Source: Chiua virens
Lineage: Eukaryota > Basidiomycota > Agaricomycetes > Boletales > Boletaceae
Assembly (NCBI GenBank): GCA_019787685.1
Contig: JAHNUO010000016.1
Location: 620,001-684,000, forward strand
Length of the DNA: 64,000 nucleotides
Reading direction: 5' to 3'
How positions within the stretch are numbered: the stretch's first letter is position 1; each line of letters begins with the position of its first letter. Of the stretch, positions 12,159-21,979 are shown in pieces. Made by a program: the position numbers and the translations under genes. The notes under the pieces were generated by a model. The model did not search any database, was not told where the DNA came from, and worked only from the letters and a program-made list of their open reading frames with translations.

Positions 12159-13083
12159 ATCATGCAACCTACTATGTGTTGTGATTTATCTCAGCAGCAG
12201 GACTCTGTGTCGAAGATGGTGAAGTATTGAGCTCTTTTTTGTTGTTTCTTAGAACTACCCATACCCTTTGTAGCCATCATGTTTCCTTTACTGGTAATGA
12301 GTCACAAAGTGCACACATTGTTTCACACATGTTTGCCAAGCACAAAATGCTGCTATGAAGCAAAATAAAATCCTCTCAGTTTTTCCTTCTCTACTTTCTT
12401 GTTCTCAGTCCAGCATGCCTCCCAAACGGAGGATAATCTACGAGGATGAATCGGATTCAGATGGCAGCTCAAAGCGACTGAAGGCGCAGCTTGAGCTTAA
12501 GGGTATCTTCCCATGACTTCTCCACCTTGTTTGTCTGCTAATGGTATATTCTACAAAGATGCAGCATCCCAGGTTCGACGGTCCTCACAAAATGGACGAG
12601 GAAGTGGCAGTAGGATAGCTCAGATGCAGAATCTTAAAGAGTTGCAGTTTGCATCTGCAGTCCCCAAGTCCAAACACCTCACATATCTGGAAGTTGCAAC
12701 CAGAGGCCAAGTGGTGAACCCAATGGCACCGACTTCAGGCTCTCAGTCATCCGAAACAGGGGCATCAAGACCACGACTGCAACCTTGTCTCAAGACCAAG
12801 TATCATAATCACACGGAGTCAACTCAGTCAAGTGGCCATGCCGGGGAATCTGTGCAGCCATTGTTCGCCCTAGCAGTTCCGGGTGACCAGTTTGGTTTCA
12901 AGCTTCCAAATCCTTCTTAGTTTGAATCTTCAGCTCACCCTTCAGGCCTGCAGGGTCTGTCCGACCAATCTGTCACCCCCTCATCCCATGCCAGCTCCGT
13001 CTTTTCTGAGGGTTTTTCCCATGCTTCCACCCCTCCAACATCTCGCACGGCTTCTATCTGTTCTTCCACTCGAAGTGGGCTAG

Positions 13084-13666
13084 TGTTACAATCACATTTC
13101 ACCATTATTCTTTGACCTTCCTACTCAATCTCTACTCCATTATACAAGATACACAATATCTATTACAACACACTTTGCCTCATGCCAAGGCTGTCCTCAG
13201 GATCATATCCCATTGGCTGCCACATTATGATATCTATATCATCATTATTAGACACATGTATCCACATGATGTCATAACCCATGCACAACACATGTGTATA
13301 CACACATTATCTCTTATCTATGATTCCATATGACTCATATTTATTATTAAAGCAGTGCTTATCTCATAACATCCTGATACCTCATGTTATCACACCTTAT
13401 CCACCAATCAGGACACTATTCCTTATCATGTAGTTCATACTCAGATTAGAACTCTGCTTGTACTTTTAGTATATAAGACGTGAATGCAGCACCAAGGGAA
13501 CTCTAACAAAGTTCACCTTTGGATATTCCCCATTGTCTCTTATAGACAGATCTCCTCTGTAGTTCTCGCCTCACTCGTTGGATTCACTTGCATCATAACC
13601 TCTACACTGAACCATTACAACCTCTCGCAAGTAACTCATAATCCATGTTTGTTCTAGGTTGTTACA
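13084..13666 (+). repeat. Solo LTR, family L2, in exon 2 of the DUF6532-like gene
   Basis: A 583-bp LTR starting TGTTACAATC and ending GGTTGTTACA, the plus-oriented relative of the solo LTR at 2407-3048. Flanks are GCTAG (13079-13083) and ACTAG (13667-13671), a 5-bp duplication with one mismatch. A TATA-like sequence (TATATAAG) lies inside near 13470. No internal retroelement genes remain. Confidence 0.85.
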
Positions 13667-13875
13667 ACTAGTAGACACATTGAGCACCCATTCCTATCAT
13701 CTTCGATTGTTAGCTTTTGGCTCTCAGTCTGGGATGGAGGCTCCTGCCCAGGTATCTCATGTCGAGGACATTGCTCGTGGTTTTCAAGAGTTGTCTCAAG
13801 TCCTGTCTGGCCATTTCGGTCAGTATCAGGATATCTTGGTCGCACTCAGCACATGTATGTTCTTGTCCTTGCGAT

Positions 13876-14580
13876 GTAGGAGTTAGATACTCCCTATGGT
13901 TGTAGGATACATTTTCCTCGCTCTTCATCATGTCATATCACCTCCCGTCCCATCTGCCATTGACTTCGTGCCAGCCCAGTTTCATTCCTAGTGTTTATAG
14001 ATCATCCGAATCCAATCCGAGTCCAATCCGAGTCAACGCGATCCAATCCGGTTCCTTCGTACGTATTCCGCTTCATCCGATTTGACTTGTTCTACTCGAT
14101 TTGGCCTTATTAAGGTCATTACTATCCTAACATCTTTCCTTTCTTTGTCATCTACAAGGTTTGACACTCCTTCTTAGCATACTCACCCTACGTCGATCCT
14201 GTACACTTACTTAGGGTCGGATTACCTTTAACAGTCCTGGGTTATGCCCAGGACTACAAAACCATGTTTCTAACACAAAAATATCGTCTTTCTGCATTCA
14301 GGAGATCTCCTGTTTTACTCTCCCGTGTGTGAGTGAGCTGGATAGTTTCTCTTTTACCTTGTCTTATCGTTCCTCTGCGTCTCATCTACTCGAATCAATA
14401 CTCTCATTGCCTCGCCTCTACCCGGCTACTTTTACATCGACCGCTTTTCATTCCAGATCGTTCAGCAGCCTCTAGGACTCTTAGACAAACCTGAATCCAT
14501 CATTCCTTCAAATATAACCCCCCTTGGGACGAGCCTATCACCCCACCTTTCTTCTTATCACCCATTATTTCATTTTAATA
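13876..14580 (+). repeat. Solo LTR, family L3, in an intron of the DUF6532-like gene
   Basis: A 705-bp LTR starting TGTAGGAGTTAGATACTCCC, with a degenerate end (TTTTAATA where related copies end TTTCTACA). It is flanked by the 4-bp duplication GCGA (13872-13875, 14581-14584). The insertion falls between donor GTATGT at 13855 and acceptor CAG at 14609-14611, so it lies inside an intron. Related copies are at 34469, 36936 and 49608. Confidence 0.85.
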
Positions 14581-15961
14581 GCGAATCACTGATACTCAGT
14601 CTGGTTTGCAGGGGAGGACAGGAGTACATCGGCAACTCAAGCCCTTCCAACTTCGTTAACCAAGGGTGCAGCTACGTTATTCAACAAACAACTTGACGCA
14701 TTGGAGCTAGTAGATTCGCCACCTCCATCTCACATTGGGTTGTGCCAACCTGCACCTGCTCATACATTACCAATGACCGACTTGCAGAAGAATCGTGTAT
14801 CTGAACATCATTGTGGCAATGATCTTGAGATCGATGAAGTAGCACTGAGCGAGGACGAGCAGATTGCAGAGGCAGCTCTTCAAGACAATGAATGTGAAGC
14901 TTCTAGGTTCCCTGGTGAGTTAATTATTTACTCAAGAACGATTACTGGTGATCGTGCTTAAACTGCTTATATGCCAGCATCCGCATACAGTGAGGGGGCA
15001 TCCTTATTCCGTCCCCAAGGTACAGTATTTGTACATAAATTTGAACTCTTTGTGGCTCACCTTGTATTTCAAGCTTCAAGTCAACTGGACCTGGAACATG
15101 GTTGTGATCAGCTACAAGGTATGAGATGAGAAGTTAAAAGATTCCCATCAATCATTATCATCTAGGTGGCACAAATCTACAGGAGGGCGTTACGGCTCGC
15201 CATTTTTCTCGCATCCCCAGCAACCTCCTTGTGTCCACAGTGGCAGCGGCTCAAGTTGTAGAACCATTCCCCCATCCCAGAGGTATGCAGCTTTTCACAA
15301 AACAAGTATTTTCTCATGTGGTACTTTGGTAGGCTTAACTTCTGGACTTGGACATGAGCAAGCACAAGGTATGAAAACAGAAACCTGCGGAAGCTCCTGC
15401 TAATTCCTTCTATCCTCCTACTAGGTGACACTGATACTTGTGATGACATTGGAGACGTGACTATACATCGCCAGTGCAACCATGTTAATGAGCTCCCTGA
15501 GCTACAAGGTACGAAAGGAGAGTTTGGAGGGTATTGGCTAATTGCTCCCATATGCTAGCTAATACAGGTGTTCATGACAGCACTGAAAGCGTCTTATCTA
15601 TGCATCGTCAATGCAACCATGCTCCCTGCCTTTCCAGTACTTCACAATTGGTGGCTGTCAGACTTTGCCAACATTCTGCCTTGGCTCATACCATGGATCA
15701 AATCCCATCAGTTGGCTTACAGGAAATACCCTGCCAACCTGACATTACGGAGTCCAGACCTCCAAGTTTGGTCTTACAGTCACAAACTGGGGGATCCAGG
15801 GCTCACGTTGCGACCGAAGGCACAGATCCCTCTCAATTGAAGTTCTACGAGCTGGCTGTTCAAGACATAATTGAATGAGCTAAGCAATTCTCACATTGCA
15901 ACGCTGCCTCTATCAACGCATTTCCTCTACAAGTTGAATTCAATAAGTGTGCCCAGGAGTA

Positions 15962-16175
15962 CAGTGAGCAACAAAACTGTTGCAATGTTTGACCCTAATG
16001 TGGTGTGCACAGTGCACTGCAACCACTCGTGGGAATTTCACTTAGCTTTGGTGAGACCAAATAAAGTACAAATCATTGGCTACAAATTGGCCTCTGGGTC
16101 ATGTGATTTGGCCCTGTGGTTGCGAAGATATTGCCATTTTAAGTCACTCTAGTCATTGCAACAGTTTTGTTGCTG
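15962..16175 (+). repeat. Tc1-A copy 1 left arm (213-bp TIR)
   Basis: The outer edge has AGCAACAAAACTGTTGCAATG and the inner edge (about 16156-16176) has its reverse complement. The whole arm is repeated inverted at 17339-17552 with few mismatches. The paired motifs are probable transposase binding sites by analogy with Tc1 elements that carry two sites per end. Confidence 0.85.
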
Positions 16176-16303
16176 AGCTATGTAAATGCAGAAACCACCT
16201 GTTGCAATGAAATATTATGTCAGCAATGGGTCATGTGATGCATAAACAGTTCAACATGATGTAAACACAGCCAAACATCATCACTTTTACCACTTCTTTC
16301 ATC

Positions 16304-17320
16304 ATGAAATCTCTGTCCATTGATCAAACCCACCAGATCATTACTTTCTTGGAATTGGGTCAATCAACCCGCCAAATCTCTGCTTCTACTGGGTTCAACC
16401 ACTCCACCATCAGTCGTATTCGTGCCAAACACTGTCCTGACCTTCCCAAAGCCTCTGGTGGTCGTCCATCCATCATTTCCCCCACTGATATGCGCCATGC
16501 CATTCGACTTCTTGGTACTGGAAAGGCTGAAAATGCTGTCCAGATCACCAAGACTCTTCAGGATGTCAAGAACCATCCCATATCCTCACAAACCATTCGT
16601 CGTCACCTGAAAAAGGCTGGTATGAAGGCTGTAGTAAAGCAAAAACGACCTCTTCTTTTCAAGCGTCATAGGAGAGAAAGATTGGATTTTGCTATAAGCC
16701 ACCAGGATTGGACTGTGGATGATTGGAAGCATGTCATATGGTCAGATGAGACCAAAATCAATCGTATTGGGTCAGATGGCAGGAAATGGGCTTGGAAAAA
16801 GGCAGGAGAGGGCCTTAGTGATAGGATTGTACAGGGTACAGTCAAGTTTGGGGGAGGTTCAGTGATGATATGGGGTTGTATGAGTTGGGAAGGGGTTGGA
16901 ATGGCTTGCAAGATTGATGGTAAGATGGATGCTAACCTCTATGTGCAGATTTTAGAGGATGATCTCCAACAAACCCTGGTGGATTTTGGATTTTCTTCAG
17001 AGGACATTATCTTTCAACAAGATAATGATCCCAAACATACCAGTAGGAAGGCCAAGGAGTGGTTTGAGGAGCATGGATTTGAGGTCATGGTATGGCCTGC
17101 TCAGTCCCCAGATCTTAATCCCATAGAACATCTATGGTTCATCCTCAAAAGAAGGCTAGCAGAGTATCCTGAGCCACCCAAGGGGATATTGGAACTTTGG
17201 GAGAGGATTCAAGCAGAGTGGTACAAGATTGGGGCAGAGGAGTGTCAAAGGTTGATTGAGAGTATGCCCAGGAGGGTTCAGGAGGTTATCAAGGCCAAAG
17301 GAGGGTACACTTCATACTAA
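16304..17320 (+). CDS. Tc1-family transposase (DD34E), 338 aa
   Basis: A complete 338-residue frame, normal length for Tc1 transposases. Residues 1-55 form the first helix-turn-helix (GQSTRQISASTGFNHSTISRI) and a second DNA-binding region follows to about 120. The catalytic triad is visible as D148 (IWSDETK), D240 (FQQDNDPKHT) and E275 (PDLNPIEHLW), with exactly 34 residues between D240 and E275. The glycine-rich GGGSVMIWGCM box is at 183-193. The start ATG at 16304 is the first in frame and matches the second copy. It lies between intact long inverted repeats, so this copy could encode active transposase that cuts and pastes at TA sites. Confidence 0.93.
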   Translation: MKSLSIDQTHQIITFLELGQSTRQISASTGFNHSTISRIRAKHCPDLPKASGGRPSIISPTDMRHAIRLLGTGKAENAVQITKTLQDVKNHPISSQTIRRHLKKAGMKAVVKQKRPLLFKRHRRERLDFAISHQDWTVDDWKHVIWSDETKINRIGSDGRKWAWKKAGEGLSDRIVQGTVKFGGGSVMIWGCMSWEGVGMACKIDGKMDANLYVQILEDDLQQTLVDFGFSSEDIIFQQDNDPKHTSRKAKEWFEEHGFEVMVWPAQSPDLNPIEHLWFILKRRLAEYPEPPKGILELWERIQAEWYKIGAEECQRLIESMPRRVQEVIKAKGGYTSY

Positions 17321-17338
17321 TTACCATACCCATGATAT

Positions 17339-17552
17339 CAGCAACAAAACTGTTGCAATGACTAGAGTGACTTAAAATGGCAATATCTTCGCAGCCACAG
17401 GGCCAAATCACATGACCCAGAGGCCAATTTGTAGCCAATGATTTGTACTTTATTTGGTCTCACCAAAGCTAAGTGAAATTCTCACGAGTGGTTGCAGTGC
17501 ACTGTGCACACCACATTAGGGTCAAACATTGCAACAGTTTTGTTGCTCACTG
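17339..17552 (-). repeat. Tc1-A copy 1 right arm (213-bp TIR)
   Basis: Inverse of 15962-16175, starting TCAGCAACAAAACTG at its inner edge and ending CTCACTG before TA. See the left arm for motif structure. Confidence 0.85.
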
Positions 17553-18468
17553 TATATGGAGAAGGCAATCATGGAAAGACACTCGCAATTATTAATCATT
17601 CCGGATGGTAAGCAGAGATGGGTTGGCTTTTTCTCATAGCTAGCAATCTTCTACCCAGGCTGGTGGCCCGAATACACTAACAACATCGGCAAACTGGTGA
17701 GTCTCAATGACATTCAGTCCATAACTAACTAACCCTGACAGTTGTGGGAGGACCTTGGGAATTGGCACTCTGCACTCAGAAAGAGGGTGCACATGTTCGT
17801 GACATAGCGCTACCAATGGGACCCAGAGAATCAGTGCAATGTCAACCAGCAAATTGTGTGAGCATTATTGGGTGATAACGGATTGTTTTTGCGTGATGGT
17901 GTCAATGACAAGGTCAGTATGGCTGTTTCAATCCACGGGTGCTCACGTTGAAATTGACAACAGGGAAAAATGAACAACCTCACACACCCGGCTCTTGCAG
18001 AACTTGTCATGGATTTTTTCTACAATGGTGACAAGACTGTTAGAAAGTTGTTTCCAGAGGTCTTTCAAGAGCAAGTGCTGAGGGTTGCCGTTGCAATCGC
18101 AGCCACTGTGGTAACTTATAGGACTGTTGGATTGACCTCACGCTTGCTAATGATCAGTGGTTGTAGCTGAAAGTTGTCCTTGACGAGTTTACTTCCTCGC
18201 AGGGAGAGATTAATTTTAGAGTCACTACTTACTCTCCGGTTTACTTGGAGATGCTGGGACTGATGAAGAAGTGCAACACAGTCCCAGTTCATGCAATGAA
18301 GACCAAGGCTTTGTGGTGCCAATGGGCACAGATTGGAAGGTAAGTATATTCCTCCCCCTCTCCAAGTCTCCTCATGCCGCTCAACGAAAATAACCCAAAA
18401 ACAGTGGTGATACAGTACCAAGTATTCCCATGGTGTTGTCAAGTGGATTAGCTGTCGCACTTGATTAA

Positions 18469-18976
18469 TGTGGTTGTTTTGTCATTTCATAATGAATCCA
18501 TGTGTCCATGTTTGTCTGTGAGCACTGTCAGATACTGGGATAGCATCATAACCTGGATTGAGTGCCAGAAATTGACCTGTATCACAGATGTTGACAGGCT
18601 GGTCTATTCTGTGACAGTAAGCAGAGTATGTTTTCTTCTAGTATATCCAGACTTTAAGAGCTGGCCCAGCTGTGGACGGATCTGGACATTCCTAGCCAGA
18701 TAGGTACCTTGCTAGAGAGGTCTGGACACTGTCCAACCTGTTCTGACCTGTCCTAGTCTGGACAGAGGGGGGTAAGTTTGCTGATTAGCAGTTTCTTCTA
18801 GACTCCTCCAGTATTAGTCAGCTGGGACAGCCTAGGACAGCCAATAACAGCTAGAGTCATACTGTCCAGGTCTAGCCAGCTAGGTACCTTGTAAGAGGGA
18901 GCTGGAGGTTTGTCAAGCTGTCCCAGTCTGTCCTAGTCTGGCCAGGACTGTCCAGCTGATGGTTGGTTTGCTGATG
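18469..18976. other. Right subterminal region of the Plavaka element
   Basis: Non-coding. From about 18640 it is dense in CTGTCC, CTGGACA and TCTAGCCAG-like motifs in both orientations, including two near-identical TCTAGCCAGCTAGGTACCTT-type stretches (about 18690 and 18872). It ends in GTTTGCTGATG and the TA duplication. Such motif clusters at transposon ends are usually transposase-binding arrays; that role is inference. Confidence 0.6.
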
Positions 18977-19545
18977 TAAATGACTGAGAGAGATAGGAGC
19001 AGGGTTTCCAGTTGCCATTTATGTCTGTTTGGAGGAGGACACCTCCAGTTGCAAACTTGGAAGCATTGGTGGCGATGGCGAAGGGATGGGGTCATGTCAG
19101 GGAATTTGAGGACTGGGTCTGTGGTGAAGGCGTCCTTGAGTTTTTTAAAGGTGGCGATTCGGGGGGGACCCCAAGTCCAAGGGGCATCCTTCTTGGTGAG
19201 GTCAATAAGGAGACGTGCGATGGTTGAGTAGTGGTAGTCTTGGCAGGGACGGAGTTTGGCATCTTTTTTCTTAATGAAGAAGAAAGGGGAGGCCTGGGGA
19301 GAGTTCAAGGAACGGATTTCGCCATTGGCCAGATATTCATCAATGAATTCATCTGTGGCTTTCTGCTCGTCCAGGGATAAAGGGTAGACCTTTCCCACCT
19401 TGGGTTTGAACAAGTCTTTGAGGTGGATTTCATGGTCGCAAGATCAGGATGGAGGCATCTGGTTGAATGGCTCTTTTGTGAACATGGACTTGAACTCGGA
19501 GTACTGAGGGAGGGTCACTTTGGCCATGGGTGCTGCTGCAGCGAG
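18977..19545 (-). pseudogene. Gypsy-A RT N-terminus fused to RNase H start, RT core deleted
   Basis: Reading from 19545: LAAAAPMAKVTL linker, a [28 protein letters not shown] segment, KVYPLS, then RT motif 1 ([21 protein letters not shown]). The sequence jumps at about 19230 directly to [20 protein letters not shown], which in other copies lies more than 140 residues later. The fingers/palm with the YMDD site is therefore lost. It then continues into RNase H with a one-base shift. The junction sits in an ACTAC-containing sequence present at both break points, suggesting deletion between short repeats. Confidence 0.8.
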
Positions 19546-20387
19546 GGGTGCGAATACCACCAGTACTCTGGACACACCACAAACCAGTGCCGTGCATACA
19601 CAGAGTGGGTTGAGGATCTCCAAAAGGGAAGGTAGAAAGGAAAAGCAAAAGAGAAGGCAAACATTCAGAGGATCCCCTGGAGTCACACTCTGACCCTCCG
19701 AAACAAGCACACATAGCTAGTGCCTGTGTAACCAAGTCCTTAATGAAATGTGTCCAGGCCTATTTGTTGTCTGATACAAGCCGAAAAACCTCCAAGCAAA
19801 TCATCATTGACTCTGGCATGATGTCACACATGATACCACACTGATTGTGGTTCTGCACTTATACACCATTCCAAACTCCAAGGCCCATCACCCTCAGAAA
19901 TAAGTCAACAGCATACACAATATGATCCAGAACTGTCATAGTACAATCAAAGGTAAAAGGAGAAACATATGAGATCACCCTAAGCAATGTACTCCTTGTC
20001 CCAGAGTTTCACCTATCACTCATCTCCGTAAATCAACTATCAGCCATTGGACTATCAACCCTATTCCCAGAAAACTCCTCTATTTGCTCCATGAAGAAAG
20101 GACATGACATCATCATAGTCAGAACACACTTGGAAGGACTTTATCACGTAAAACTCCAACCAGAGACCATGTCAGAGTCAGCACACACCTCCATTGACAT
20201 AAACCTCCTCCATTGATACATGGGACACATCTCCACCACTCGGATTGAGTCAATGGTCTGTGACAGAAAACTACAGGGAAAGTCACTGGAACTCCAAAAT
20301 TCTGTGAACCATGCACTCTCAGAAAGATGAAGAAACTTTCCTTCAACTCTGAAACTAAACTCTGCAGCTCCAGATCCCTACAAATCA
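19546..20387 (+). pseudogene. Copia gag tail, protease and GAG-pre-integrase
   Basis: Shows a degenerate zinc knuckle (CEYHQYSGHTTNQC, second Cys changed to His). The protease site is IIDSGMMSHMIPH (about 19806; copia consensus DSGATSHM). The GAG-pre-integrase region is near 20140-20300 (LYH at the start, YMGHISTTRIESMV, FCEPCTLRKMKK). Numerous stops, many readable as CAA/CAG/CGA to TAA/TAG/TGA. The frame is cut at 20388 by the Tc1 relic within the integrase zinc-binding region. Confidence 0.7.
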
Positions 20388-20389
20388 TA

Positions 20390-21977
20390 CAGTGGCTCAA
20401 ACAACTGTCCCAATGTTTGCATGTTTTTCACTAAATGCAATAAAACACGGTAACCACTAAACCTTACCCAGACCTGTGGGAATATGAAATATAGTACCTA
20501 CTCCTGGCTTTATATTGGCCCAAGGGTCAAAGGATTTGAATAGGATTTGATGAAATGGCAATCATTTCAAAATGATCACTCATTGGGACAGTTTTTTGAC
20601 TTTATATAAATGTAAGTATTTAATATTTGGTATGATCTCCTTTGGCCTTGATAATTGCTTCAAGCCTTCTATGCATGCTTTTAATCCATTTCTGATGCTA
20701 TTCTGCACAAATATTCCCCCACTCCTCTACTAACCTCTCCTATAAATGATAAACTGCTTTAGGGGCACTTTTATAAGCTGAAAGTCATTTTTTGAGATAA
20801 TTTCAGGTATGTTCAAAGGAAGTAAGGTCTAGAGACTATGCAGGCCAATCTAAAGATCCAATCTCTTGATCTTTGACCCAGGTCCGAACTCTTTTACAGG
20901 TATGTTTGGGATCATTATCTTATTGAAAAATGATATCACCTTCTGAAATTTAAAATTCTTCAATGTTTTCCAGCAACCCCTGCTGTGAAATTGTCACATA
21001 CTTCTCAGCATCCATCCTTCTGTATATCTTACTCTAAACTCCCACTCCATTCCATCCTATATAGGCCCATAGCCTCCTCTATGCTTGACTGTACCTCTAG
21101 CAATCAACTACTCTCCTGCCTTTTTCCACACATATGCTTGTTTATATGACCCAATCCTATTGACTTTAGTCTCATTTCACTATACAACCCTTTTCCCACC
21201 CTCCACAGTCCAATGCTAGTATTTGAAAGCATAGGCCAACCAACCTTTCTTGTGACTCTTAAAGAGAAGAGGTTTTTATTCTCCACCACAGCTTTCAAAG
21301 AGGCTTCCTTGAGGGTATTTCTGACTGTCTGAGGGTAGAGAGGAGTATCAATAATGGTATTGATAAGTATAGTGAACTGAACAGCATTTTTGGCCTTGCC
21401 AGTAATGATCTATTGTACAATAGCCCTTTTGCTAGTAAATGAAAATTTTGAAGGGTAACTACCAAGATGTTTAGTCTTGTCTAGCTGGATTTCCTGAAGG
21501 ACCCTAGACACTGTAGACTCACCCAGACCAGTTTTAGAGGTTATTTTCTTGGAAGAAAGCTTCAGGAAAGGGAAGAAGACAGTATTTTCCCTTAAGAGCT
21601 GTAGGTAGGTTTCATAATGATGATAGGAAAGTTAGTATGAAATGGTGGGGTTTATATGGTGCTAGCTGATGATAGTTACATAAATATAACATAATAGAAC
21701 CATTATCAAATGTATGTAAGTACTTTCCAACATGTTAGGGTCTAATATGTGTAATCCAAACTTAAAGTCAAAGAACTGTCCCAATGAGTGATCATTTTGA
21801 AATGATTGCCATTTCATCAAATCCTATTCAAATCCTTTGACCCTTGGGCCAATATAAAGCCAGGAGTAGGTACTATATTTCATATTCCCATAGGTTTGGG
21901 TATGGTTTAGTGGTTACTGCATTTCATTGCATTTAGTGAAAAACATCCAAACATTGGGACAGTTGTTTGAGCCACTG
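20390..21977 (-). mobile_element. Tc1-B copy 1, dead Tc1-like element
   Basis: A 1588-bp element beginning CAGTGGCTCAAACAACTGTCCCAATG and ending with its inverse, flanked by TA (20388-20389, 21978-21979). The inverted repeats are about 230 bp. The minus strand holds a badly broken Tc1-like transposase: HTH part KITSKTGLGESTVSRVLQE near 21500, then VVENKNLFSLRVTRKVGWPMLSNTSIGLWRVGKGLYSEMRLK near 21260-21140, with frequent stops afterwards. A second copy is at 59426-62270. Confidence 0.85.
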
Positions 21978-21979
21978 TA

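Larger units (their letters stand above)
15962..17552 (+). mobile_element. Tc1-A copy 1, intact-looking Tc1 transposon
   Basis: A 1591-bp element starting CAGTGAGCAACAAAACTG, ending with its inverse, and flanked by TA (15960-15961, 17553-17554). The inverted repeats are about 213 bp (15962-16175 and 17339-17552). Each arm carries the ~21-bp end motif again in inverted orientation at its inner edge. It encodes one uninterrupted transposase. It disrupts exon 9 of the DUF6532-like gene; removing it plus one TA restores the frame. Confidence 0.95.
12415..18468 (+). pseudogene. DUF6532-domain protein gene, 14 exons, split by three transposons
   Basis: Starts at the ATG at 12415 (MPPKRRIIYEDES, a basic/acidic head). 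GT-AG exons that join in frame: 12415-12502, 12559-13854 (split by an LTR), 14612-14914, 14978-15019, 15074-15118, 15166-15282, 15333-15368, 15425-15508, 15568-15961 plus 17555-17607 (split by Tc1), 17659-17696, 17742-17912, 17964-18110, 18167-18339, 18405-18468. The N-terminal half is Ser/Thr/Gln-rich and disordered. The C-terminal half has SHCNAASINAFPL, IPDGWWPEYTNNIGKLLWEDLGNW, RYQWDPENQ, LTHPALAELVMDFFYNG, LFPEVFQEQV and VAVAIAATV, matching my recollection of the basidiomycete DUF6532 domain (function unknown). In-frame stops at 12918 (TAG), 15876 (TGA), 17805 (TAG) and 17859 (TGA) each fit one C-to-T change of CAG/CAA/CGA. The TAA at 18466 gives a natural end. Confidence 0.8.
3366..18976 (+). 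mobile_element. 15.6-kb Plavaka-type DNA transposon with two passenger genes
   Basis: The ends are CATCAGCAAAC (3366-3376) and GTTTGCTGATG (18966-18976), flanked by TA on both sides (3364-3365 and 18977-18978). Deleting it restores a continuous RNase H reading frame in Gypsy-A, which fixes both ends. Near the right end, and more weakly the left, are repeated CTGTCC/CTGGACAG-like motifs typical of subterminal transposase sites in CACTA-like elements. Inside on the plus strand are a Plavaka-family transposase, a FunK1-like kinase and a DUF6532-like gene, all broken. Nested later arrivals are two solo LTRs and one Tc1 element; without them the element is about 12.7 kb. The pogo remnant at 4776-5659 is another nested piece. 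A Helitron is ruled out by the true inverted ends. Confidence 0.85.
1..19545 (-). mobile_element. Gypsy-A: interrupted Ty3/gypsy chromovirus copy, RT-deleted
   Basis: Minus-strand element read from about 19545 down to the window start. Pieces in order are the protease/RT linker and RT start (19545 to 19230), end of RT and RNase H (19230 to 18977, then 3363 to 3054), integrase and chromodomain (2406 to 1077), and a zinc-knuckle extension (about 1076 to 1). Two later insertions split it: a solo LTR at 2407-3048 and the 15.6-kb Plavaka-type transposon at 3366-18976. Joining the flanks of each insertion restores the reading frame seen in the other copies. The upstream edge abuts copia sequence at 19546, so 5' LTR and gag are missing. 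The 3' LTR lies beyond the window. Confidence 0.85.

Noticed and set aside
3366..18976. A Helitron or a KDZ element with a TET/JBP gene.
   Set aside because: True inverted ends with a TA duplication exclude a Helitron. No TET/JBP dioxygenase motif (HxD...H) was seen, and the transposase blocks fit Plavaka rather than KDZ.
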